A stretch of 64,000 bases of DNA from JALYZC01 sp963725645 (GTDB lineage Bacteria > Actinomycetota > Thermoleophilia > Solirubrobacterales > Solirubrobacteraceae). Numbering within the stretch: position 1 is the first letter of the stretch; each line of letters opens with the position of its first letter. The DNA lies in contig CAVRZD010000005.1 of NCBI GenBank assembly GCA_963725645.1, forward strand, positions 1 through 64,000, written 5' to 3'. Under the pieces are notes generated by a model. The model ran no database searches and was not told where the DNA came from. It saw nothing but the letters and a program-made list of their open reading frames with translations. Positions 16,963-25,167 of the stretch are shown here, piece by piece. The position numbers were made by a program, and so were the translations under genes.

Positions 16963-19513
16963 GTGCCCGAGCGCAGCGAATTGGAGTCCCGCACCCGCTA
17001 CGAGCCCGCGGAGGTCGAGCCGCGGATCGTGGGCCGCTGGCTGGACTCCGGGCTGTTCCATCCCGTGCCCGAGGGCACCGCGGCCGAGAACTACTCGATC
17101 GCGATCCCGCCGCCGAACGTGACCGGCTCGCTGCACATGGGCCACGCGCTCAACGGCGCGATCCAGGACGTGCTCGTCCGCCACCACCGGATGCGGGGCC
17201 AGCGCACCAAGTGGATCCTCGGGACCGACCACGCCGGGATCGCGACGCAGACCCAGGTCGAGAAGCGGCTGCTCGAGGAGGGGACGAGCCGCGAGGAGCT
17301 CGGCCGCGAGGCGTTCGTGGCGCGCGTGTGGGAGTGGCGCGAGCAGTACGGCTCGACGATCATCGACCAGTTCCAGCGGCTCGGCGCGTCCTGCGACTAC
17401 GACGAGGAGCGGTTCACCCTCGACGAGGGCTACGTCCGCGCGGTCATGCGTGTGTTCGTGGACCTCTACGAGAAGGGTTACATCTACCGCGACCGCTACA
17501 TCGTCAACTGGGACCCCGGCAGCCGCTCGGCGATCTCCGACCTCGAGGTCGAGGAGCGCGAGGTCGACGACGTGCTCTGCTCGATCGACTACGACCTCGA
17601 GGGGGGCGGCAAGGTGACCGTCGCCACCGTGCGGCCGGAGACGATGCTGGCCGACACCGCCGTCGCGGTGAACCCGGACGACGATCGCCACCGCGAGCTG
17701 GTCGGACGCACGGCGATCCTCCCGCTGGTCGGCCGGCGGCTGCCGGTCATCGCCGACGAGTACGTCAAGACCGACTTCGGCACGGGCCAGCTCAAGATCA
17801 CCCCGGGCCACGACCCCAACGACTTCGAGATCGGCCAGCGCCACGGGCTCGACCAGGTGACCGTCATCGGTGAGGACGGGCGCATGACCGCCGAGGCCGG
17901 CGAGCGCTTCGCGGGCCTGCCGGTGCTCGAGGCGCGCGAGGCCGTCGTGGCCGCGCTCGAGGCCGAGGGCCGGATCGCGGGACGGGAGAACCACCGCCAC
18001 GCGGTGCCGTTCTCCCATCGCTCGGGCGAGCGGATCGAGCCGCTCGTCTCCCTGCAGTGGTTCATGCGAATGGACGAGCTGGCGCGCCCGGCGATCGACG
18101 CCGTCGCCTCCGGCCGCGTGCGGATCCACCCGGACGGCCAGCGCCAGGTCTACCTCGACTGGATGGAGAACATCCGGCCGTGGTGCATCTCGCGCCAGCT
18201 CTGGTGGGGGCACCAGCTCCCGGTCTGGTACCGCGGCGAGGAGACCTACGTGGGAACCGAGCCGCCGGATGGCGAGGGCTGGGAGCGCGACCCCGACGTG
18301 CTCGACACGTGGTTCTCCTCCGCGCTGTGGCCGTTCGCCACGCTGGGCTGGCCGGACGACACGCCCGAGCTGCGCGCCTTCTACCCGACGGACGTGCTCT
18401 CGACGGCGCGCGACATCCTGTTCCTGTGGGTGGCCCGGATGATCATGATGGGGCTCGAGTTCGCCGACGACGTCCCGTTCACGGACGTCTACGTCCACTC
18501 GGTGATCCAGGCGCCGGACGGGCGCCGCATGAGCAAGTCGCTCGGAACCGGCATCGACCCGCTGGACGAGATCGAAGCGCACGGCGCCGACGCCGTGCGC
18601 TTCGGCCTGCTGGCCATGTCCTCGACCCAGGACGTCCGCTACTCGGCCGAGAAGATCCAGCAGGGCGAGGCGCTCGCGAACAAGCTCTGGAACGCCTCGC
18701 GACTGATCCTGCTCGGCGTCGATGCCGACGCCCGGCCCGAGCCACTGCCGCGCACGGCCGAGGACCGCTGGATCGTCGGGCGGCTGATCGAGGCGCGCAC
18801 GCGAGCGCTCGAGCGCATCGACGGCTTCGACTTCAGCCGCGCCGCGCTGGGCCTCTACGACTTCGTCTACGGCGAGCTGTGCGACTGGTACCTCGAACTG
18901 GTCAAGCCGCGCCTGTACGAGGGAGATCCAGCGCTGTCCTCGACGCTGCTGTACCTGCTGCGCGAGACGCTCGGCCTCGCGCACCCGACGATCCCGTTCG
19001 TGACCGAGGAGATCTGGTCCTACGTGCCGGGGACCGAGGGCCTGCTCGCCGGCCAGCGCTTCGACGAGCCCGACCACTCGCTGCGCGACCCGGGGGCCGA
19101 GGCCGAGGTCGCAGCGCCTGATCGACGCCGTGACGGCCCTGCGCAGCTGGCGCGACACCGTCAGGGTGCCCGCCGGGGCGACCGTGCCGGCCCGGCTGGA
19201 GGCCGAGGGCTACGACGGGACCGCCGAGCAGGTTGCGCGCCTCGCGCGCTTCGCGTTCGCGGCGGACTCGGGCGAGCCGGTCGCCACGGTCCCTGTCCCC
19301 GGAGGCAGCGTGCACGTCCTCGCGGGCGGCGGCTTCGATCCCGAGCAGGCCGTGCGCCGGCGGGCCGAGCGGCGCGCGCAGCTCGAGGCCGAGGTCGCGC
19401 GCGCCGAGGGCAAGCTGGCGAACGACCGCTTCGTCGAGCGGGCGCCCGCGCACGTCGTCGAGGGCGAGCGCGCCAAGCTCGAGCGGCTGCGCGGGGAGCT
19501 GGACGCGCTGTGA
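16963..19513 (+). CDS. valS: Valyl-tRNA synthetase (one frameshift)
   Basis: About 849 aa. Class I motifs are HMGH (residues 58-61, in PPNVTGSLHMGHALN) and RMSKS (522-526). The editing domain, the anticodon-binding domain (WYLELVKPRLYEG) and the C-terminal coiled arm (RRRAERRAQLEAEVARAEGKLANDRFVERAP) are present, so the gene is full length. The frame breaks at 19111: an extra G between GTC and CAG. Without it EAEV joins QRLIDAVTALRSWRDTVRVP. As sequenced, the N-terminal frame instead runs on into folC and gives a false fusion. The stop overlaps the folC start (GTGA). Confidence 0.95.
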
Positions 19514-20763
19514 CGCGCGAGCACTGGTCCCCCGCACGGGCGGAGGCCTACCTGCGCTCTCTCGAGTTGTTCGGGATGCGCTTCGGCCTGGACCGCATGC
19601 ACCGGCTGATGACGGCGATGGGCTCGCCGCAGCGGCGGTTCGAGTCCATCCACGTCGTGGGCACGAACGGCAAGTCCTCGACGGTGCGCATGACCGCCGC
19701 GATCCTCGAGCGCCACGGGGTGCGCACGGGCGCCTACCTGTCGCCGCACCTGGCGAGCTTCAGCGAGCGCGTGCGCGTCGCCGAGCACGACATCGACGAC
19801 GCGGCGTTCGCCGCCGCGGTCGAGCGCGCCGCGCACGCCGCCGCCCTGGTCGATCGCACGCTCCAGGAGGGCGACCGCGTCACGCAGTTCGAGGCGCTCA
19901 CCGCCGCCGCCTACGGCGAGCTGGCGGCGCGCGGCGTGGAGGTGGCCGTGGTCGAGGCCGGCCTCGGCGGGCGCTACGACGCCACCAACGTGATCCCCTC
20001 GCGCGTTCAGGTGCTCACGAACGTCGGTCTCGAGCACACACGCTGGCTTGGGCCGACGGTTAGCGACATCGCGCGGGAGAAGCTGGCGGTCGTGCGCGAC
20101 GGCGGGACGCTTGTTGTCGGCGCGCTCGAGCCCGAGGCCGAGGCCGAGGCGCGGGCGGCCGCGGCACGCCATGGCGTTCGCCTGGTGCACGCGCCCGCCG
20201 ACGCCGGCGTCGACCTCGCCGCGGGCGGCGCGTTCCAGCGCCCGAACTTCGCGCTGGCGCGGGCGGCCGCCGAGGCGTTCCTGGGCGAGCTCGACGACGC
20301 CGCGGTCCGCCGCGCCGCGGCCCAGGTGACGGTGCCGGGCCGGTTCGAGCTCATCGCCGGGGAGCCCATGACGATCGTGGACGGTGCGCACAACCCCAGC
20401 GGGATCGCCGCACTCGTCGCGTCTCTTCCCGACGCCGGCGCGGCCCGGCCGCTCGTGGCCGTGGTGTCGATCCTCGACGACAAGGACGCGGCGGGGATGC
20501 TGGCGGCCCTGCTGCCCGCGTGCCGCGCGGTCGTGTTCACCTCCAACCCCAACCCGCGCGCGCTGTCGCCCGCCACGCTGCAGTCGCTTGCGCACCAGCT
20601 CGCGTTCGACGGCGAGGCCGAGGTCGTGGGCGACCCCGAGCGCGCGTTGGAGCGGGCGCGCGTCATCGCCGGACCGGGCGGGGTGGTGCTGGCCACCGGC
20701 TCCATCTATCTTGTCGCGGGCCTCGCGCATGCCCGGCGCGCCGCGCGGGCCCGGATGCCATGA
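19510..20763 (+). CDS. folC: Folylpolyglutamate / dihydrofolate synthase
   Basis: 417 aa from GTG 19510, overlapping the valS stop by 4 nt. The Mur-ligase-type P-loop GTNGKSS is near residue 51. YLSPHLASFSERVRV is the FolC signature, and GLGGRYDATNV and DGAHNPSG are the central-domain motifs. The enzyme adds glutamate to folates with ATP and, in many bacteria, also makes dihydrofolate from dihydropteroate. valS-folC adjacency is widely conserved. Its stop overlaps the start of a 39-aa membrane peptide. Confidence 0.96.
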   Translation: MTREHWSPARAEAYLRSLELFGMRFGLDRMHRLMTAMGSPQRRFESIHVVGTNGKSSTVRMTAAILERHGVRTGAYLSPHLASFSERVRVAEHDIDDAAFAAAVERAAHAAALVDRTLQEGDRVTQFEALTAAAYGELAARGVEVAVVEAGLGGRYDATNVIPSRVQVLTNVGLEHTRWLGPTVSDIAREKLAVVRDGGTLVVGALEPEAEAEARAAAARHGVRLVHAPADAGVDLAAGGAFQRPNFALARAAAEAFLGELDDAAVRRAAAQVTVPGRFELIAGEPMTIVDGAHNPSGIAALVASLPDAGAARPLVAVVSILDDKDAAGMLAALLPACRAVVFTSNPNPRALSPATLQSLAHQLAFDGEAEVVGDPERALERARVIAGPGGVVLATGSIYLVAGLAHARRAARARMP

Positions 20764-20879
20764 ACGACGACGACGTCCCGCACTTCCTCCCCATGATCGC
20801 CCTCGTGGCGGTCATCGTGGCGCTGGTCATCCTGGTCTTCTTCGGAGTCGGCTACGCCTTCGGGCGCCTGTTCCTATAG
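20760..20879 (+). CDS. 39-aa single-pass membrane peptide coupled to folC
   Basis: ATG 20760 overlaps the folC stop (ATGA). The peptide has an acidic start (MNDDDVPHF), one helix of about 25 residues (LPMIALVAVIVALVILVFFGVGYAF) and a short GRLFL end. The coupling and clean topology support a real small gene. I do not recognise a family, and nothing in the sequence ties it to folate metabolism. Confidence 0.65.
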   Translation: MNDDDVPHFLPMIALVAVIVALVILVFFGVGYAFGRLFL

Positions 20880-20914
20880 CGACCTCCCAGGCGAGCGACA
20901 TCTGCAATCCGCTT

Positions 20915-20951
20915 ACCGGCCATATCGCCGGTGCGACCGGACGGCTACACT
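20915..20951 (+). promoter_or_regulatory. Inverted repeat and candidate minus-10 TACACT
   Basis: ACCGGC-CATATC-GCCGGT (20915-20932) is a perfect 6-bp inverted repeat. TACACT (20946-20951) follows and lies 10 nt before the ATG at 20962. The repeat could be an operator at the minus-35 position or a weak terminator for folC. It has no T-run, so I prefer an operator. Confidence 0.4.
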
Positions 20952-20961
20952 CGCGCCCACG

Positions 20962-21519
20962 ATGTTCCCGTTCGGGATCTTCGGGATCGACAGCGACGGC
21001 CTGAACCTGGCGGTCAACCTGCTGATCCTCTGCCTCGTGGTGATCTGGCTTGCCACGGTGTACTGGACTTACGCCGACGCTCGCCGCCGCATGGAGGACT
21101 CCATGCTGGTCGGGTGCGCGACCGCGGCGTCGCTGTTCCCGTTCGTCGGCTGCGTCGTCTACATGATCGTGCGCCCGCCGGAGTACCTCGACGACGTCCG
21201 CGAGCGCGAGCTGGAGATGCAGGCCGCGGAGGCCCGCGTGGCCCAGCTGGGCTACATGCTCTGCCCGCACTGCGATGCAGAGATCGAGCGGGACTTCCTC
21301 CGCTGCCCCAACTGCATGCGCCGGCTGAAGAGCCCATGCGCAAACTGCTCGCGCCCGCTCGATCCCCGCTGGAAGGTGTGCCCGTTCTGCGAGGCCGAGG
21401 TCGTGCAGGGCGAGCCCCAGCCCACGCGCCGGCGCCGGCGCAGGACCGGGACGACCTCCGAGCAGGCGGCCGTGGCGGAAGTGACCGAGGCACCGGCACA
21501 GGCACCGCCGAGCACGTAG
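20962..21519 (+). CDS. Membrane-anchored double zinc-ribbon protein
   Basis: 185 aa. Two N-terminal membrane helices (AVNLLILCLVVIWLATVYW and MLVGCATAASLFPFVGCVVYMIV) are followed by a helical linker and four Cys pairs (CPHC, CPNC, CANC, CPFC) forming two zinc ribbons. The tail is Arg-rich and then Ala/Pro-rich. The zinc ribbons would face the cytoplasm. The function is unknown; such proteins may act as scaffolds. It ends 4 nt before the ndk start. Confidence 0.85.
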   Translation: MFPFGIFGIDSDGLNLAVNLLILCLVVIWLATVYWTYADARRRMEDSMLVGCATAASLFPFVGCVVYMIVRPPEYLDDVRERELEMQAAEARVAQLGYMLCPHCDAEIERDFLRCPNCMRRLKSPCANCSRPLDPRWKVCPFCEAEVVQGEPQPTRRRRRRTGTTSEQAAVAEVTEAPAQAPPST

Positions 21520-21523
21520 CTCA

Positions 21524-21928
21524 GTGAACCGAACCCTCATCCTCGTCAAGCCGGATGCGTTCGAGCGCGCGCTGACGGGCGAGATCGTCGCGCGCTTCGA
21601 GCGCAAGGGCCTGCGAATCGCGGCGCTGAAGCTGATGACGATGGACCGCTCGCTCGCCGAGCAGCACTACGCCGAGCACGCGGAGAAGCCGTTCTTCGGC
21701 GAGCTGGTCGAGTTCATCACCTCCGGCCCGCTCGTGGCGATGGTGCTCGAGGGCCACGAGGCGGTCGTCGCCGCCCGGCAGGTGATCGGCGCGACCGACC
21801 CGCTCGAGGCCTCGCCGGGATCGATCCGCGGCGACTTCGCGCTCGAGGTGGGGCAGAACATGGTCCACGGCTCGGACTCCGATGAGTCCGCGGCGCGCGA
21901 GGTGGACCTGTTCTTCCCGGATTTGTGA
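21524..21928 (+). CDS. ndk: Nucleoside diphosphate kinase
   Basis: 134 aa from GTG 21524. NRTLILVKPDAFERAL is the family N-terminus and His115 in NMVHGSDS is the phosphorylated active-site residue. It transfers the gamma phosphate between nucleoside di- and triphosphates. The C-terminus (REVDLFFPDL) is of standard length. The start of maf overlaps its stop by 4 nt. Confidence 0.97.
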   Translation: MNRTLILVKPDAFERALTGEIVARFERKGLRIAALKLMTMDRSLAEQHYAEHAEKPFFGELVEFITSGPLVAMVLEGHEAVVAARQVIGATDPLEASPGSIRGDFALEVGQNMVHGSDSDESAAREVDLFFPDL

Positions 21929-22503
21929 AGCCGGCGGAGCCGGCGCGCCGTCTCACCCTCGCTTCGCGCTCGCCGCAACGGCGCGCGATCCTCGAACAGC
22001 TCGGCGTCCCGTTCGAGGTCCGGCCGGCCAATGTGGAGGAGCGTGAGACGGGCGATCCGTTCCTGGTGGCGACCGAGAACGCGGTGCGCAAGGCGGCGGC
22101 GGTGGACGGCGACGTGGTGCTGGGCGCCGACACGGTCGTCGCCCTGGAGGGCCGGATCCTCGGCAAGCCCACGCACCCGGGGCAGGCCCGCCAGTTCATC
22201 GAGGCGCTGGCGTCCCGCACCCACGTCGTGGTCGGCGGCCTCGCGGTTCGCCGCGACGGCGAGGAGCGCGAGGCGGCGATCGCGACGGCCGTGACGTTCC
22301 GCAATCTCACCCCGTCCGAGATCGACCGCTACGTCAGGTCCGGCGAATGGCGGGACCGCGCGGGCGGCTACGCGATCCAGGGACGCGGCGCCACGCTCGT
22401 GCGCACGATCGAGGGCGACTACCTCAACGTCGTGGGGCTCTCGGTCGCGCTGCTCCTCGAGCTCGTCCCGGACCTCCGCGAGGCGGTCGAGCGGGCCGGC
22501 TGA
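21925..22503 (+). CDS. maf: Maf-family nucleoside triphosphate pyrophosphatase
   Basis: 192 aa from GTG 21925 (GTGA overlap with ndk). LASRSPQRRAILEQLG is the Maf N-terminal signature, GADTVVALEGRILGKP holds the catalytic Asp, and GGYAIQGRGATLV matches the C-terminal motif. Family members hydrolyse modified or canonical NTPs and influence septation. Its location directly before mreB is a classic arrangement. Confidence 0.95.
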   Translation: MKPAEPARRLTLASRSPQRRAILEQLGVPFEVRPANVEERETGDPFLVATENAVRKAAAVDGDVVLGADTVVALEGRILGKPTHPGQARQFIEALASRTHVVVGGLAVRRDGEEREAAIATAVTFRNLTPSEIDRYVRSGEWRDRAGGYAIQGRGATLVRTIEGDYLNVVGLSVALLLELVPDLREAVERAG

Positions 22504-22648
22504 TGCTGCGGTTTTTCCCCGCAACCACGGCAATGGCCGTACCGGATGGCACGAGGCCGTCCGCTACACTGGCGCCGGGCGCGACGGTGCTTTCGGCGTG
22601 ACGGCATTCCTCCGCCGCTAAGCCGACGGGCGCCTGTTTCCCTCCGAT
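22504..22648 (+). promoter_or_regulatory. Intergenic region before mreB with hairpin and minus-10
   Basis: TGCGG-TTTTTCC-CCGCA (22507-22523) forms a short hairpin just after maf; its T-run is in the loop, so it is a weak terminator at best. TACACT at 22565-22570 is a candidate minus-10 for the mre operon. With the mreB ATG at 22649 this would leave a leader of roughly 75 nt. No good minus-35 is seen. Confidence 0.35.
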
Positions 22649-23698
22649 ATGGGCATGTTCTCGTACCTCACCGGCTTCGGTGGCCGCGACATGGCGGTCG
22701 ATCTCGGCACGGCCAACACCCTCGTGTACGTGCGCGGGCGCGGCATCGTGCTGTCCGAGCCCTCCGTCGTCGCGATCGACGCGCGGACGGGCGAGGTCCA
22801 CGCGGTGGGCATCGAGGCCAAGCGCATGCTCGGCCGTACGCCGGGCACGATCTCGGCGATTCGCCCGCTCAAGGACGGCGTGATCGCCGACTTCGACGTG
22901 ACCGAGGAGATGCTGCGCCATTTCATCCAGAAGGTCCACCAGAACCGCTGGGCGCACCCGCGCGTCGTCGTGTGCGTGCCCTCCGGCGTGACCGGGGTGG
23001 AGAAGCGCGCGGTCGAGGAGGCGTGCCTGTCGGCGGGAGCACGCCAGGCCTACCTGATCGAGGAGCCGATGGCGGCGGCGATCGGGTCGGGCCTGCCGGT
23101 TGGCGAGCCCACCGGATCGATGGTCGTCGACGTCGGCGGCGGGACGTCGGAGGTGGCCGTGATCTCCCTCGGCGGGATCGTCGTGTCGCAGTCCATCCGC
23201 GTCGGCGGCGACGAGCTCGACGAGGCGATCATCAACTACGCCAAGCGCGAGTACAAGCTGCTGATCGGGCAGCAGACGGCGGAGGAGGTCAAGCTGGAGA
23301 TCGGCTCGGCCTTCCCGATGGAGGAGGAGGTCCAGGCCGAGATCCGGGGCCGCGACATGGTCTCCGGCCTGCCGAAGACCATCGTGCTCACGAGCGAGGA
23401 GATCCGCCAGGCGCTCGAGGAGCCGCTGGCGCAGATCATCGACGCCGTCAAGGAGACGCTGGACCGCACGCCGCCCGAGCTCGCGTCCGACATCATGGAC
23501 CGCGGGATCATGCTCGCGGGGGGCGGGTCGCTGCTGCAGGGACTCGACGAACGGCTGCGCGAGGAGACGCAGATGCCGGCCCATCTGGCCGAGTCTCCGC
23601 TGACCTGCGTGGCCGTCGGCTCGGGCCGTTCGCTGGAGGAGTTCGAGGTCATCCACCGCACCAGCAAGAATTCGAAGAACCGCCGGCGTCGCCAGTAG
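22649..23698 (+). CDS. mreB: MreB, actin-like rod-shape determinant
   Basis: 349 aa. Actin-fold phosphate loops are present: DLGTANTL (residues 18-25) and VVDVGGGTSEVAV (about 159-171). EEPMAAAIG and MLAGGGSLLQGLDERL complete the nucleotide pocket. It polymerises under the membrane and directs lateral wall synthesis. The N-terminus (MGMFSYLTGFGGRD) suits membrane contact. It heads the block mreBCD-mrdA-rodA, implying a rod-shaped, laterally growing cell, unlike actinobacteria that lost mreB. Confidence 0.98.
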   Translation: MGMFSYLTGFGGRDMAVDLGTANTLVYVRGRGIVLSEPSVVAIDARTGEVHAVGIEAKRMLGRTPGTISAIRPLKDGVIADFDVTEEMLRHFIQKVHQNRWAHPRVVVCVPSGVTGVEKRAVEEACLSAGARQAYLIEEPMAAAIGSGLPVGEPTGSMVVDVGGGTSEVAVISLGGIVVSQSIRVGGDELDEAIINYAKREYKLLIGQQTAEEVKLEIGSAFPMEEEVQAEIRGRDMVSGLPKTIVLTSEEIRQALEEPLAQIIDAVKETLDRTPPELASDIMDRGIMLAGGGSLLQGLDERLREETQMPAHLAESPLTCVAVGSGRSLEEFEVIHRTSKNSKNRRRRQ

Positions 23699-23733
23699 CG
23701 CGCGGCGGCCACAAACTTGGAGACTGCACCCAC

Positions 23734-24594
23734 GTGTACAAGCAAACGGTCCGCCGCCGGCGGGCGGTCCTCGGACTGCTCGTCGCGCTCTCGCTGATCC
23801 TGCTGACCGCCTACTTCGGCGAGTCGGCCGGCGGCGGCCTGCACGCGTTGCAGCGCGGGGTGCTGCAGGTGCTCGCGCCGATCCAGGAGGGCGCGAACCG
23901 CGCGCTCAAGCCGTTCCGTGACCTCGCGGGCTGGTTCGGCGACACGCTGCACGCGCGCAGCCAGCGCGACAAGCTGCGCAAGCAGGTGCGGTCATTGCGT
24001 AGCCAGGCGATCGGCGGCCAGGCCGCGGTGCGCGAGAACGTCCAGCTCAAGGGCATGCTCGGGCTCGATCGCTCGGCCAATCTCACTTCCTACCACCCGG
24101 TCACGGCGCGCGTGATCGGGCGCTCGCCGACGGTCTGGTATCAGACGCTCAACGTCGATCGCGGCTCCAGCTCCGGCGTCCGCGTCGACCAGCCGGTCGT
24201 CGACGGCGACGGCCTCGTCGGCAAGGTCACCTCCGTCACCGGAACGGTGGCGCAGGTGACGCTGATCACCGACCACACGTCGGGCGTGTCGGCAAAGGTT
24301 GCCGACACGGGCGTCAACGGCATCGTGCAGCCCGCCGTCGGCAACCCCAACGACCTGCTGCTCGACTTCGTCTCGAGCAAGAACCGCGTCGTCAAGGGCG
24401 AGGCGATCGTGACGGCGGGCAGCCGCTCGAACAGGCTCGAGTCCCTGTTCCCGCCCGGGATCCCGATCGGGTCGGTGACCCGGGTCGACGCGCAGGAGGT
24501 CAACCTCTACCAGCGCGTGCACGTCGCGCCCTACGCGGACCTGCGCAAACTCGACTTCGTCCAGATCCTCACGCGCCCGGCGGCGGGCCCATGA
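23734..24594 (+). CDS. mreC: MreC, rod-shape scaffold
   Basis: 286 aa from GTG 23734. A basic N-terminus (MYKQTVRRRR) is followed by one membrane helix (AVLGLLVALSLILLTAYFG), a coiled-coil segment (RDKLRKQVRSLRSQA) and the MreC beta domains (GLVGKVTSVTGTVAQVTLITD). It sits mostly outside the membrane and links MreB filaments to the PBP2-RodA synthase. The stop overlaps the mreD ATG (ATGA). Confidence 0.95.
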   Translation: MYKQTVRRRRAVLGLLVALSLILLTAYFGESAGGGLHALQRGVLQVLAPIQEGANRALKPFRDLAGWFGDTLHARSQRDKLRKQVRSLRSQAIGGQAAVRENVQLKGMLGLDRSANLTSYHPVTARVIGRSPTVWYQTLNVDRGSSSGVRVDQPVVDGDGLVGKVTSVTGTVAQVTLITDHTSGVSAKVADTGVNGIVQPAVGNPNDLLLDFVSSKNRVVKGEAIVTAGSRSNRLESLFPPGIPIGSVTRVDAQEVNLYQRVHVAPYADLRKLDFVQILTRPAAGP

Positions 24595-25157
24595 GCACCA
24601 GCGCCCAGATGACGCTGCGCCTGGCGATCGTCGGGCTGGTGACCGTGATCGTCCAGATCGCCGCCGTATCGCAGATCTCGATCTTCGGCGTGAGCGCCGA
24701 CCTCGCCCCGCTCGTCGTGATGTCCGTCGGGCTGTTGACCGGCTCGATCCCGGGCGCACTGATGGGCTTCGGCATCGGCCTGCTGGTGGACTCCGCGCTG
24801 GTGCAGACGCTCGGGGTCTCGTCGCTTGTCTACATCCTGATCGGCTACGGCGCAGGCCGGCTGCGGGAGCTGCGGGACCCGGCCCATGCACTGACGCCGG
24901 TCGCGGTTGGCGCCGCCGCCACCGCCATCGCCGCGCTCGGCTTCTCGGTCATCCAGTTCCTGCTGGGGGTCGACGCGCCCGTGAGCTGGCTGCTGCTCCG
25001 CGACATACTCGTCACGATCGCGGTCAACACGATCGTCGCGCTGCCGGTCTACAGCGTCGTCCGGCGGGTCCTGCTGCCGCTGCTGCCCGACGACCCGCGC
25101 CGCCGCCGCCGTCGCGCCTACACGACCGGCGGGCTCAGCCCGATCTCGAGGGCCTAG
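24591..25157 (+). CDS. mreD: MreD, rod-shape membrane protein
   Basis: 188 aa with about five membrane helices (for example AIVGLVTVIVQIAAVSQI and LAPLVVMSVGLLTGSIPGAL) and an Arg-rich C-terminal tail (DDPRRRRRRAYTTGG). It starts inside the mreC stop codon and ends 10 nt before mrdA. MreD is poorly conserved in sequence; position and topology make the call. Confidence 0.93.
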   Translation: MSTSAQMTLRLAIVGLVTVIVQIAAVSQISIFGVSADLAPLVVMSVGLLTGSIPGALMGFGIGLLVDSALVQTLGVSSLVYILIGYGAGRLRELRDPAHALTPVAVGAAATAIAALGFSVIQFLLGVDAPVSWLLLRDILVTIAVNTIVALPVYSVVRRVLLPLLPDDPRRRRRRAYTTGGLSPISRA

Positions 25158-25167
25158 CGCTCACCCG

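Noticed and set aside
16858..19158. 766-codon open frame antisense to valS
   Set aside because: It mirrors valS on the other strand, is Arg/His/Asp/Val-rich with no recognisable domain, and is an expected product of very GC-rich codon third positions.
21513..21525. D-arm-like GTAGCTCAGTG before ndk
   Set aside because: Only the D-arm consensus is present; no acceptor, anticodon or T stem surrounds it, and it lies across the end of a coding gene.
22507..22523. Rho-independent terminator after maf
   Set aside because: The stem is only 5 bp and the T-run lies in the loop rather than after the stem, so it does not fit an intrinsic terminator.
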